Source of the DNA: Bombus terrestris
Taxonomy: Eukaryota; Arthropoda; Insecta; Hymenoptera; Apidae
Assembly: GCF_910591885.1 (NCBI RefSeq)
Contig: NC_063274.1
Span: 19,676,164-19,740,163 of the forward strand
Reading direction: 5' to 3'
Length of the DNA: 64,000 nucleotides
The notes under the pieces are model-generated. The model worked only from the letters and a program-made list of their open reading frames with translations, was not told where the DNA came from and ran no database searches. Of this stretch, positions 9,331-25,180 are shown in pieces; the first letter of the stretch is position 1, and every line of letters starts with the position of its first letter. The position numbers and the translations under genes were made by a program.

Positions 9331-12300
9331 AACGTATAACGTTATATACGATAACGATATAACGTATAACGTTATGTACTATAACGATATAACGTATAAC
9401 GTTATATACTATATCGATATAACGTTTAACGTTATATACTATATCGATATAACGTATAGCGTTATATACGATAACGATATAACGCATAACGTTATATACC
9501 ATAACGATATAACGTAAAACGTTATATACTATAACGATATAACGTATAACGTTATATACGATAGCGATATAACGTATAACGTTATATACGATAGCGATAT
9601 AACGCATAACGTTATATACCATAACGATATAACGTAAAACGTTATATACTATAACGATATAACGTATAACGTTATGTAGTATTACGATATAACGTATAAC
9701 GTTATATACGATAGCGATATAACGCATAACGTTATATACCATCACGATATAACGTATAACGTTATGTACTATAACGATATAACGTATAACGTTATATACT
9801 ATATCGATATAACGTCTAACGTTATATACTATATCGATATAACGTATAGCGTTATATACGATAACGATATAACGCATAACGTTATATACCATAACGATAT
9901 AACGTAAAACGTTATATACTATAACGATATAACGTATAACGTTATATACGATAACGATATAACGTATAACGTTATAAACTATATCGTTATAACGTATAAC
10001 GTTATATGCTATATCCATATAACGTATAACGTTATATACTATATCGATATAACGTATAACGTTATATACGATAACGATATAACGTATAACGTTATATACG
10101 ATAGCGATATAACGCATAACGTTATATACCATAACGATATAACGTAAAACGTTATATACTATAACGATATAACGTATAACGTTATGTAGTATTACGATAT
10201 AACGTATAACGTTATGTAGTATTACGATATAACGTATAACGTTATATACGATAACGATATAACGCATAACGTTATATACCATAACGATATAACGTAAAAC
10301 GTTGTGTAGTATTACGATATAACGTATAACGTTATATGCTATATCCATATAACGTATAACGTTATATACTATAACGATATAACGTATAACGTTATGTACT
10401 ATAACGATATAACGTTTAACGTTGTATACGATAACGATATAACGTATAACGTTATAAACTATATCGTTATAACGTATAACGTTATATACTATATCGATAT
10501 AATGTATAACGTTATATACGATAACGATATAACGTATAACGTTATGTACTATAACGATATAACGTATAACGTTATATACTATAACGATATAACGTGAAAC
10601 GTTATATACGATATCGATATAACGTATAACGTTATATACGATAACGATATAACGTAAAACGTTATATACTATAACGATATAACGTATAACGTTATGTAGT
10701 ATTACGATATAACGTATAACGTTATGTAGTATTACGATATAACGTATAACGTTATATACGATAACGATATAACGCATAACGTTATATACCATAACGATAT
10801 AACGTAAAACGTTATATACTATAACGATATAACGTAAAACGTTATATACGATAACGATATAACGTATAACGTTATGTAGTATTACGATATAACGTATAAC
10901 GTTATGTAGTATTACGATATAACGTATAACGTTATGTAGTATTACGATATAACGTATAACGTTATGTAGTATTACGATATAACGAATAACGGTATGTAGT
11001 ATTACGATATAACGTATAACGTTATATGCTATATCCATATAACGTATAACGTTATATACTATAACGATATAACGTATAACGTTATGTACTATAACGATAT
11101 AACGTATAACGTTATATACGATAACGATATAACGGATAACGTTATATACGATAGCGATATAACGTATAACGTTATATACGATAACGATATAACGTATAAC
11201 GTTATGTACTATAACGATATAACGTATAACGTTATATACTATAACGATATAACGTGAAACGTTATATACGATATCGATATAACGTATAACGTTATATACG
11301 ATAACGATATAACGCATAACGTTATATACCATAACGATATAACGTAAAACGTTATATACTATAACGATATAACGTATAACGTTATGTAGTATTACGATAT
11401 AACGTATAACGTTATGTAGTATTACGATATAACGTATAACGTTATATACGATAACGATATAACGCATAACGTTATATACCATAACGATATAACGTAAAAC
11501 GTTATATACTATAACGATATAACGTAAAACGTTATATACGATAACGATATAATGTATAACGTTATATACGATAACGGTATAACGTATAACGTTATATACT
11601 ATATCGATATAATGTATAACGTTATATACGATAACGATATAACGTATAACATTATGTACTATAACGATATAACGTATAACGTTATATACGATAACGATAT
11701 AACGTATAACGTTATATACGATAACGATATAACGTATAACGTTAAAAACTATATCGTTATAACGTATAACGTTATATACGATAACGATATAACGTATAAC
11801 GTTATATACGATAGCGATATAACGCATAACGTTATATACCATAACGATATAACGTAAAACGTTATATACTATAACGATATAACGTATAACGTTATGTACT
11901 ATAACGATATAACGTATAACGTTATATACTATAACGATATAACGTAAAACGTTATATACGATAACGATATAACGTATAACGTTATGTACTATAACGATAT
12001 AACGTATAACGTTATATACGATAACGATATAACGTATAACGTTATAAACTATATCGTTATAACGTATAACGTTATGTAGTATTACGATATAACGTATAAC
12101 GTTATGTAGTATAACGATATACCGTATAACGTTATATACGATAACGATATAACGCGTAACGTTATATACCATAACGATATAACGTAAAACGTTATATACT
12201 ATAACGATATAACGTATAACGTTATATACGATAGCTATATAACGTAAAACGTTATAAACTATATCGTTATAACGTAAAACGTTATAAACTATATCGTTAT

Positions 12301-13740
12301 AACGTATAACGTTATATACTATATCGATATAACGTATAACGTTATATACTATAACGATATAACGTATAACGTTATGTAGTATTACGATATAACGTATAAT
12401 GTTATGTAGTATTACGATATAACGTATAACGTTATATGCTATATCCATATAACGTATAACGTTATATACGATAACGATATAACGTATAACGTTATATACG
12501 ATAGCGATATAACGCATAACGTTATATACTATATCGATATAACGTATAACGTTATATACTATATCGATATAACGTTTAACGTTATATACTATATCGATAT
12601 AACGTATAACGTTATATACGATAACGATATAACGTATAACGTTATATACGATAACGATATAACTTATAACGTTATAAACTATAACGATATAACGTATAAC
12701 GTTATATACTATATCCATATAACGTATAACGTTATGTACTATAACGATATAACGTATAACGTTATATACGATAACGATATAACGTATAACGTTATGTACT
12801 ATAACGATATAACGTATAACGTTATATACTATAACGATATAACGTAAAACGTTATATACGATATCGATATAACGTATAACGTTATATACGATAACGATAT
12901 AACGTATAACGTTATGTACTATAACGATATAACGTATAACGTTATATACTATATCGATATAACGTTTAACGTTATATACTATATCGATATAACGTATAGC
13001 GTTATATACGATAGCGATATAACGCATAACGTTATATACCATAACGATATAACGTAAAACGTTATATACTATAACGATATAACGTATAACGTTATATACG
13101 ATAGCGATATAACGTATAACGTTATATACGATAGCGATATAACGCATAACGTTATATACCATAACGATATAACGTAAAACGTTATATACTATAACGATAT
13201 AACGTATAACGTTATGTAGTATTACGATATAACGTATAACGTTATATACGTTAGCGATATAACGCATAACGTTATATACCATAACGATATAACGTATAAC
13301 GTTATGTACTATAACGATATAACGTATAACGTTATATACTATATCGATATAACGTTTAACGTTATATACTATATCGATATAACGTATAGCGTTATATACG
13401 ATAACGATATAACGCATAACGTTATATACCATAACGATATAACGTAAAACGTTATATACTATAACGATATAACGTATAACGTTATATACGATAACGATAT
13501 AACGTATAACGTTATAAACTATATCGTTATAACGTATAACGTTATATGCTATATCCATATAACGTATAACGTTATATACTATATCGATATAACGTATAAC
13601 GTTATATACGATAACGATATAACGTATAACGTTATATACGATAGCGATATAACGCATAACGTTATATACCATAACGATATAACGTAAAACGTTATATACT
13701 ATAACGATATAACGTATAACGTTATGTAGTATTACGATAT
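9331..13740. repeat. Higher-order repeat pair, offset 3540 bp
   Basis: 9331-10200 corresponds to 12871-13740 with about four single-base differences. After a 120-bp length difference the match resumes, 10381-10860 with 13801-14280 (offset 3420), so one copy lost or gained four monomers. Confidence 0.8.
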
Positions 13741-15300
13741 AACGTATAACGTTATATACGATAACGATATAACGCATAACGTTATATACCATAACGATAT
13801 AACGTATAACGTTATGTACTATAACGATATAACGTTTAACGTTGTATACGATAACGATATAACGTATAACGTTATAAACTATATCGTTATAACGTATAAC
13901 GTTATATACTATATCGATATAATGTATAACGTTATATACGATAACGATATAACGTATAACGTTATGTACTATAACGATATAACGTATAACGTTATATACT
14001 ATAACGATATAACGTGAAACGTTATATACGATATCGATATAACGTATAACGTTATATACGATAACGATATAACGTAAAACGTTATATACTATAACGATAT
14101 AACGTATAACGTTATGTAGTATTACGATATAACGTATAACGTTATGTAGTATTACGATATAACGTATAACGTTATATACGATAACGATATAACGCATAAC
14201 GTTATATACCATAACGATATAACGTAAAACGTTATATACTATAACGATATAACGTAAAACGTTATATACGATAACGATATAATGTATAACGTTATATACG
14301 ATAACGGTATAACGTATAACGTTATATACTATATCGATATAATGTATAACGTTATATACGATAACGATATAACGTATAACGTTATGTAGTATTACGATAT
14401 AACGTATAACGTTATGTAGTATTACGATATAACGTATAACGTTATGTAGTATTACGATATAACGTATAACGTTATGTAGTATTACGATATAACGAATAAC
14501 GGTATGTAGTATTACGATATAACGTATAACGTTATATGCTATATCCATATAACGTATAACGTTATATACTATAACGATATAACGTATAACGTTATGTACT
14601 ATAACGATATAACGTATAACGTTATATACGATAGCGATATAACGTATAACGTTATATACGATAACGATATAACGTATAACGTTATGTACTATAACGATAT
14701 AACGTATAACGTTATGTACTATAACGATATAACGTATAACGTTATATACGATAACGATATAACGGATAACGTTATATACGATAGCGATATAACGTATAAC
14801 GTTATATACGATAACGATATAACGTATAACGTTATGTACTATAACGATATAACGTATAACGTTATATACTATAACGATATAACGTGAAACGTTATATACG
14901 ATATCGATATAACGTATAACGTTATATACGATAACGATATAACGTAAAACGTTATAAACTATATCGTTATAACGTAAAACGTTATAAACTATATCGTTAT
15001 AACGTATAACGTTATATACTATATCGATATAACGTATAACGTTATATACTATAACGATATAACGTATAACGTTATGTAGTATTACGATATAACGTATAAT
15101 GTTATGTAGTATTACGATATAACGTATAACGTTATATGCTATATCCATATAACGTATAACGTTATATACGATAACGATATAACGTATAACGTTATATACG
15201 ATAGCGATATAACGCATAACGTTATATACTATATCGATATAACGTATAACGTTATATACTATATCGATATAACGTTTAACGTTATATACTATATCGTTAT
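12241..15300. repeat. Higher-order repeat pair, offset 2700 bp
   Basis: 12241-12600 matches 14941-15300 with one visible difference, including the shared rare aacgtataat block and a doubled aacgtaaaac-gttataaact monomer. Confidence 0.8.
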
Positions 15301-18300
15301 AACGTATAACGTTATATACTATATCGATATAACGTATAACGTTATATACTATATCGATATAACGTATAACGTTATATACTATAACGATATAACGTATAAC
15401 GTTATGTAGTATTACGATATAACGTATAACGTTATGTAGTATTACGATATAACGTATAACGTTATGTAGTATTACGATATAACGTATAACGTTATATACG
15501 ATAACGATATAACGCATAACGTTATATACCATAACGATATAACGTAAAACGTTATATACTATAACGATATAACGTATAACGTTATATACGATAACGATAT
15601 AACGTATAACGTTATGTACTATAACGATATAACGTATAACGTTATATACTATATCGATATAACGTTTAACGTTATATACGATAACGATATAACGTATAAC
15701 GTTATGTACTATAACGATATAACGTATAACGTTATATACTATATCGATATAACGTTTAACGTTATATACTATATCGATATAACGCATAACGTTATATACC
15801 ATAACGATATAACGTAAAACGTTATATACTATAACGATATAACGTATAACGTTATGTAGTATTACGATATAACGTATAACGTTATGTAGTATTACGATAT
15901 AACGTATAACGTTATATACGATAACGATATAACGCATAACATTATATACCATAACGATATAACGTAAAACGTTATATACTATAACGATATAACGTAAAAC
16001 GTTATATACGATAACGATATAACGTTATACGTTATATACGATAACGATATAACGTATAACGTTATATACGATAACGATATAACTTATAACGTTATAAACT
16101 ATATCGTTATAACGTATAACGTTATATGCTATATCCATATAACGTATAACGTTATATACTATATCGATATAACGTATAACGTTATATGCTATAACGATAT
16201 AACGTATAACGTTATATACTGTAACGATATAACGTATAACGTTATATACTATAACGATATAACGTATAACGTTATGTAGTATTACGATATAACGTATAAC
16301 GTTATATGCTATATCCATATAACGTATAACGTTATATACTATATCCATATAACGTATAACGTTATGTACTATAACGATATAACGTATAACGTTATATACG
16401 ATAACGATATAACGTATAACGTTATGTACTATAACGATATAACGTATAACGTTATATACTATAACGATATAACGTAAAACGTTATATACGATATCGATAT
16501 AACGTATAACGTTATATACGATAACGATATAACGTATAACGTTATGTACTATAACGATATAACGTAAAACGTTATATACGATAACGATATAACGTATAAC
16601 GTTATGTACTATAACGATATAACGTATAACATTATATACGATAACGATATAACGTATAACGTTATAAACTATATCGTTATAACGTATAACGTTATGTAGT
16701 ATTACGATATAACGTATAACGTTATATACTATAACGATATACCGTATAACGTTATATACGATAACGATATAACGTATAACGTTATATACGATAGCGATAT
16801 AACGCATAACGTTATATACTATATCGATATAACGTATAACGTTATATACTATATCGATATAACGTTTAACGTTATATACTATATCGATATAACGTATAAC
16901 GTTATATACGATAACGATATAACGCGTAACGTTATATACCATAACGATATAACGTAAAACGTTATATACTATAACGATATAACGTATAACGTTATATACG
17001 ATAGCGATATAACGTAAAACGTTATAAACTATATCGTTATAACGTATAACGTTATATACTATATCGATATAACGTATAACGTTATATACTATATTGATAT
17101 AACGTATAACGTTATATACTATAACGATATAACGTATAACGTTATGTAGTATTACGATATAACGTATAACGTTATGTAGTATTACGATATAACGTATAAC
17201 GTTATGTAGTATTACGATATAACGTATAACGTTATATACGATAACGATATAACGCATAACGTTATATACCATAACGATATAACGTAAAACGTTATATACT
17301 ATAACGATATAACGTATAACGTTATATACGATAACGATATAACGTATAACGTTATGTACTATAACGATATAACGTATAACGTTATATACTATATCGATAT
17401 AACGTTTAACGTTATATACGATAACGATATAACGTATAACGTTATGTACTATAACGATATAACGTATAACGTTATATACTATATCGATATAACGTTTAAC
17501 GTTATATACTATATCGATATAACGCATAACGTTATATACCATAACGATATAACGTAAAACGTTATATACTATAACGATATAACGTATAACGTTATGTAGT
17601 ATTACGATATAACGTATAACGTTATGTAGTATTACGATATAACGTATAACGTTATATACGATAACGATATAACTCATAACATTATATACCATAACGATAT
17701 AACGTAAAACGTTATATACTATAACGGTATAACGTAAAACGTTATATACGATAACGATATAACGTAAAACGTTATATACGATAACGATATAACGTATAAC
17801 GTTATATACGATAACGATATAACTTATAACGTTATAAACTATATCGTTATAACGTATAACGTTATATGCTATATCCATATAACGTATAACGTTATATACT
17901 ATATCGATATAACGTATAACGTTATATGCTATAACGATATAACGTATAACGTTATATACTGTAACGATATAACGTATAACGTTATATACTATAACGATAT
18001 AACGTATAACGTTATGTAGTATTACGATATAACGTATAACGTTATATGCTATATCCATATAACGTATAACGTTATATACTATATCCATATAACGTATAAC
18101 GTTATGTACTATAACGATATAACGTATAACGTTATATACGATAACGATATAACGTATAACGTTATGTACTATAACGATATAACGTATAACGTTATATACT
18201 ATAACGATATAACGTAAAACGTTATATACGATATCGATATAACGTATAACGTTATATACGATAACGATATAACGTATAACGTTATGTACTATAACGATAT

Positions 18301-18390
18301 AACGTAAAACGTTATATACGATAACGATATAACGTATAACGTTATGTACTATAACGATATAACGTATAACGTTATATACGATAACGATAT
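15301..18390. repeat. Higher-order repeat pair, offset 1740 bp
   Basis: 15301-16650 corresponds to 17041-18390 (58 monomers apart) with a few substitutions. A further copy, 17251-18390, recurs at 19291-20430 (offset 2040). Confidence 0.8.
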
Positions 18391-21300
18391 AACGTATAAC
18401 GTTATATACTATAACGATATAACGTATAACGTTATATACGATAGCGATATAACGTAAAACGTTATAAACTATATCGTTATAACGTATAACGTTATATACT
18501 ATATCGATATAACGTATAACGTTATATACTATATCGATATAACGTATAACGTTATATACTATAACGATATAACGTATAACGTTATATACTATATCGATAT
18601 AACGTATAACGTTATATACTATAACGATATAACTTATAACGTTATGTAGTATTACGATATAACGTATAACGTTATGTAGTATTACGATATAACGTATAAC
18701 GTTATGTAGTATTACGATATAACGTATAACGTTATATACGATAACGATATAACGCATAACGTTATATACCATAACGATATAACGTAAAACGTTATATACT
18801 ATAACGATATAACGTATAACGTTATATACGATAACGATATAACGTATAACGTTATAAGCTATATCGTTATAACGTATAACGTGATATGCTATAACGATAT
18901 AACGTATAACGTTATATACTATATCGATATAACGTATAACGTTATATACTATAACGATATAACGTATAACGTTATATACTATATCGATATAACGTTTAAC
19001 GTTATGTAGTATTACGATATAACGTATAACGTTATATACCATAACGATATAACGTAAAACGTTATATACTATAACGATATAACGTATAACGTTATATACG
19101 ATAACGATATAACGTATAACGTTATGTACTGTAACGATATAACGTATAACGTTATATACTATATCGATATAACGTTTAACGTTATATACGATAACGATAT
19201 AACGTATAACGTTATGTACTATAACGATATAACGTATAACGTTATATACTATATCGATATAACGTTTAACGTTATATACTATATCGATATAACGCATAAC
19301 GTTATATACCATAACGATATAACGTAAAACGTTATATACTATAACGATATAACGTATAACGTTATATACGATAACGATATAACGTATAACGTTATGTACT
19401 ATAACGATATAACGTATAACGTTATATACTATATCGATATAACGTTTAACGTTATATACGATAACGATATAACGTATAACGTTATGTACTATAACGATAT
19501 AACGTGTAACGTTATATACTATATCGATATAACGTTTAACGTTATATACTATATCGATATAACGCATAACGTTATATACCATAACGATATAACGTAAAAC
19601 GTTATATACTATAACGATATAACGTACAACGTTATGTAGTATTACGATATAACGTATAACGTTATGTAGTATTACGATATAACGTATAACGTTATATACC
19701 ATAACGATATAACGCATAACATTATATACCATAACGATATAACGTAAAACGTTATATACTATAACGATATAACGTAAAACGTTATATACGATAACGATAT
19801 AACGTAAAACGTTATATACGATAACGATATAACGTATAACGTTATATACGATAACGATATAACTTATAACGTTATAAACTATATCGTTATAACGTATAAC
19901 GTTATATGCTATATCCATATAACGTATAACGTTATATACTATATCGATATAACGTATAACGTTATATGCTATAACGATATAACGTATAACGTTATATACT
20001 GTAACGATATAACGTATAACGTTATATACTATAACGATATAACGTATAACGTTATGTAGTATTACGATATAACGTATAACGTTATATGCTATATCCATAT
20101 AACGTATAACGTTATATACTATATCCATATAACGTATAACGTTATGTACTATAACGATATAACGTATAACGTTATATACGATAACGATATAACGTATAAC
20201 GTTATGTACTATAACGATATAACGTATAACGTTATATACTATAACGATATAACGTAAAACGTTATATACGATATCGATATAACGTATAACGTTATATACG
20301 ATAACGATATAACGTATAACGTTATGTACTATAACGATATAACGTAAAACGTTATATACGATAACGATATAACGTATAACGTTATGTACTATAACGATAT
20401 AACGTATAACGTTATATACGATAACGATATAACGTATAACGTTATAAACTATATCGTTATAACGTATAACGTTATGTAGTATTACGATATAACGTATAAC
20501 GTTATGTAGTATTACGATATAACGTATAACGTTATATACTATAACGATATACCGTATAACGTTATATACGATAACGATATAACGCGTAACGTTATATACC
20601 ATAACGATATAACGTAAAACGTTATATACTATAACGATATAACGTATAACGTTATATACGATAGCGATATAACGTAAAACGTTATAAACTATATCGTTAT
20701 AACGTATAACGTTATATACTATATCGATATAACGTATAACGTTATGTACTATAACGATATAACGTATAACGTTATATACGATAACGATATAACGGATAAC
20801 GTTATATACGATAGCGATATAACGTATAACGTTATATACGATAACGATATAACGTATAACGTTATGTACTATAACGATATAACGTATAACGTTATATACT
20901 ATATCGATATAACGTTTAACGTTATATACTATATCGATATAACGTATAGCGTTATATACGATAACGATATAACGCATAACGTTATATACCATAACGATAT
21001 AACGTAAAACGTTATATACTATAACGATATAACGTATAACGTTATATACGATAGCGATATAACGTATAACGTTATATACGATAGCGATATAACGCATAAC
21101 GTTATATACCATAACGATATAACGTAAAACGTTATATACTATAACGATATAACGTATAACGTTATGTACTATAACGATATAACGTATAACGTTATATACG
21201 ATATCGATATAACGTATAACGTTATATACGATAGCGATATAACGCATAACGTTATATACCATAACGATATAACGTATAACGTTATGTACTATAACGATAT

Positions 21301-22490
21301 AACGTATAACGTTATATACTATATCGATATAACGTTTAACGTTATATACTATATCGATATAACGTATAGCGTTATATACGATAACGATATAACGCATAAC
21401 GTTATATACCATAACGATATAACGTAAAACGTTATATACTATAACGATATAACGTGTAACGTTATATACGATAACGATATAACGTATAACGTTATAAACT
21501 ATATCGTTATAACGTATAACGTTATATGCTATATCCATATAACGTATAACGTTATATACTATATCGATATAACGTATAACGTTATATGCTATAACGACAT
21601 AACGTATAACGTTATATACTGTAACGATATAACGTATAACGTTATATACTATAACGATATAACGTATAACGTTATGTAGTATTACGATATAACGTATAAC
21701 GTTATATGCTATATCCATATAACGTATAACGTTATATACTATATCCATATAACGTATAACGTTATGTACTATAACGATATAACGTATAACGTTATATACG
21801 ATAACGATATAACGTATAACGTTATGTACTATAACGATATAACGTATAACGTTATATACTATAACGATATAACGTAAAACGTTATATACGATATCGATAT
21901 AACGTATAACGTTATATACGATAACGATATAACGTATAACGTTATGTACTATAACGATATAACGTAAAACGTTATATACGATAACGATATAACGTATAAC
22001 GTTATGTACTATAACGATATAACGTATAACGTTATATACGATAACGATATAACGTATAACGTTATATACTATAACGATATAACGTATAACGTTATATACG
22101 ATAGCGATATAACGTAAAACGTTATAAACTATATCGTTATAACGTATAACGTTATATACTATATCGATATAACGTATAACGTTATATACTATATCGATAT
22201 AACGTATAACGTTATATACTATAACGATATAACGTATAACGTTATATACTATATCGATATAACGTATAACGTTATATACTATAACGATATAACGTATAAC
22301 GTTATGTAGTATTACGATATAACGTATAACGTTATGTAGTATTACGATATAACGTATAACGTTATGTAGTATTACGATATAACGTATAACGTTATATACG
22401 ATAACGATATAACGCATAACGTTATATACCATAACGATATAACGTAAAACGTTATATACTATAACGATATAACGTATAACGTTATATACG

Positions 22491-22530
22491 ATAACGATAT
22501 AGTTTATAACGTTATACGTTATATCGTTAT
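22491..22530. other. In-place inversion of one monomer core between 10-bp inverted repeats
   Basis: The normal block order C, A, B(gttataaact), C'(atatcgttat) reads here as C, rc(B), rc(A), C'. Blocks 22501-22510 agtttataac and 22511-22520 gttatacgtt are exact reverse complements of gttataaact and aacgtataac. The bounding blocks ataacgatat and atatcgttat are reverse complements of each other, so an inversion through them leaves them unchanged. The parallel copy at 18831-18870 has the uninverted order, with one base difference (gttataagct). Confidence 0.85.
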
Positions 22531-23066
22531 AACGTATAACGTGATATGCTATAACGATATAACGTATAACGTTATATACTATATCGATATAACGTATAAC
22601 GTTATATACTATAACGATATAACGTATAACGTTATATACTATATCGATATAACGTTTAACGTTATGTAGTATTACGATATAACGTATAACGTTATATACC
22701 ATAACGATATAACGTAAAACGTTATATACTATAACGATATAACGTATAACGTTATATACGATAACGATATAACGTATAACGTTATGTACTATAACGATAT
22801 AACGTATAACGTTATATACTATATCGATATAACGTTATACGTTATATACGATAACGATATAACGTATAACGTTATGTACTATAACGATATAACGTATAAC
22901 GTTATATACTATATCGATATAACGTTTAACGTTATATACTATATCGATATAACGCATAACGTTATATACCATAACGATATAACGTAAAACGTTATATACT
23001 ATAACGATATAACGTATAACGTTATATACGATAACGATATAACGTATAACGTTATGTACTATAACG

Positions 23067-23094
23067 ATATAACGTATAACGTTATACGTTATAT
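23067..23094. repeat. 28-bp perfect palindrome at the first register break
   Basis: The two 14-bp halves are exact reverse complements about 23080/23081, beginning atataacgta. It lies in the only 37-bp unit (23071-23107). Compared with the parallel copy at 19411-19470, 23 bp have been removed, joining block B of one monomer to block A of the next and creating the palindrome. Confidence 0.9.
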
Positions 23095-25180
23095 ACGATA
23101 ACGATATAACGTATAACGTTATGTACTATAACGATATAACGTATAACGTTATATACTATATCGATATAACGTTTAACGTTATATACTATATCGATATAAC
23201 GCATAACGTTATATACCATAACGATATAACGTAAAACGTTATATACTATAACGATATAACTTACAACGTTATGTAGTATTACGATATAACGTATAACGTT
23301 ATGTAGTATTACGATATAACGTATAACGTTATATACCATAACGATATAACGCATAACATTATATACCATAACGATATAACGTAAAACGTTATATACTATA
23401 ACGATATAACGTAAAACGTTATATACGATAACGATATAACGTAAAACGTTATATACGATAACGATATAACGTATAACGTTATATACGATAACGATATAAC
23501 TTATAACGTTATAAACTATATCGTTATAACGTATAACGTTATATGCTATATCCATATAACGTATAACGTTATATACTATATCGATATAACGTATAACGTT
23601 ATATGCTATAACGATATAACGTATAACGTTATATACTGTAACGATATAACGTATAACGTTATATACTATAACGATATAACGTATAACGTTATGTAGTATT
23701 ACGATATAACGTATAACGTTATATGCTATATCCATATAACGTATAACGTTATATACTATATCCATATAACGTATAACGTTATGTACTATAACGATATAAC
23801 GTATAACGTTATATACGATAACGATATAACGTATAACGTTATGTACTATAACGATATAACGTATAACGTTATATACTATAACGATATAACGTAAAACGTT
23901 ATATACGATATCGATATAACGTATAACGTTATATACGATAACGATATAACGTATAACGTTATGTACTATAACGATATAACGTAAAACGTTATATACGATA
24001 ACGATATAACGTATAACGTTATGTACTATAACGATATAACGTATAACGTTATATAAGATAACGATATAACGTATAACGTTATAAACTATATCGTTATAAC
24101 GTATAACGTTATGTAGTATTACGATATAACGTATAACGTTATGTAGTATTACGATATAACGTATAACGTTATATACTATAACGATATACCGTATAACGTT
24201 ATATACGATAACAATATAACGCGTAACGTTATATACCATAACGATATAACGTAAAACGTTATATACTATAACGATATAACGTATAACGTTATATACGATA
24301 GCGATATAACGTAAAACGTTATAAACTATATCGTTATAACGTATAACGTTATATACTATATCGATATAACGTATAACGTTATGTACTATAACGATATAAC
24401 GTATAACGTTATATACGATAACGATATAACGGATAACGTTATATACGATAGCGATATAACGTATAACGTTATATACGATAACGATATAACGTATAACGTT
24501 ATGTACTATAACGATATAACGTATAACGTTATATACTATATCGATATAACGTTTAACGTTATATACTATATCGATATAACGTATAGCGTTATATACGATA
24601 ACGATATAACGCATAACGTTATATACCATAACGATATAACGTAAAACGTTATATACTATAACGATATAACGTATAACGTTATATACGATAGCGATATAAC
24701 GTATAACGTTATATACGATAGCGATATAACGCATAACGTTATATACCATAACGATATAACGTAAAACGTTATATACTATAACGATATAACGTATAACGTT
24801 ATGTACTATAACGATATAACGTATAACGTTATATACGATATCGATATAACGTATAACGTTATATACGATAGCGATATAACGCATAACGTTATATACCATA
24901 ACGATATAACGTATAACGTTATGTACTATAACGATATAACGTATAACGTTATATACTATATCGATATAACGTTTAACGTTATATACTATATCGATATAAC
25001 GTATAGCGTTATATACGATAACGATATAACGCATAACGTTATATACCATAACGATATAACGTAAAACGTTATATACTATAACGATATAACGTGTAACGTT
25101 ATATACGATAACGATATAACGTATAACGTTATAAACTATATCGTTATAACGTATAACGTTATATGCTATATCCATATAAC

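Noticed and set aside
16021..16030. The aacgttatac block (also at 22831) as another small inversion
   Set aside because: It differs from its parallel copies by only two substitutions, and no pair of flanking inverted repeats explains it. Point changes suffice.
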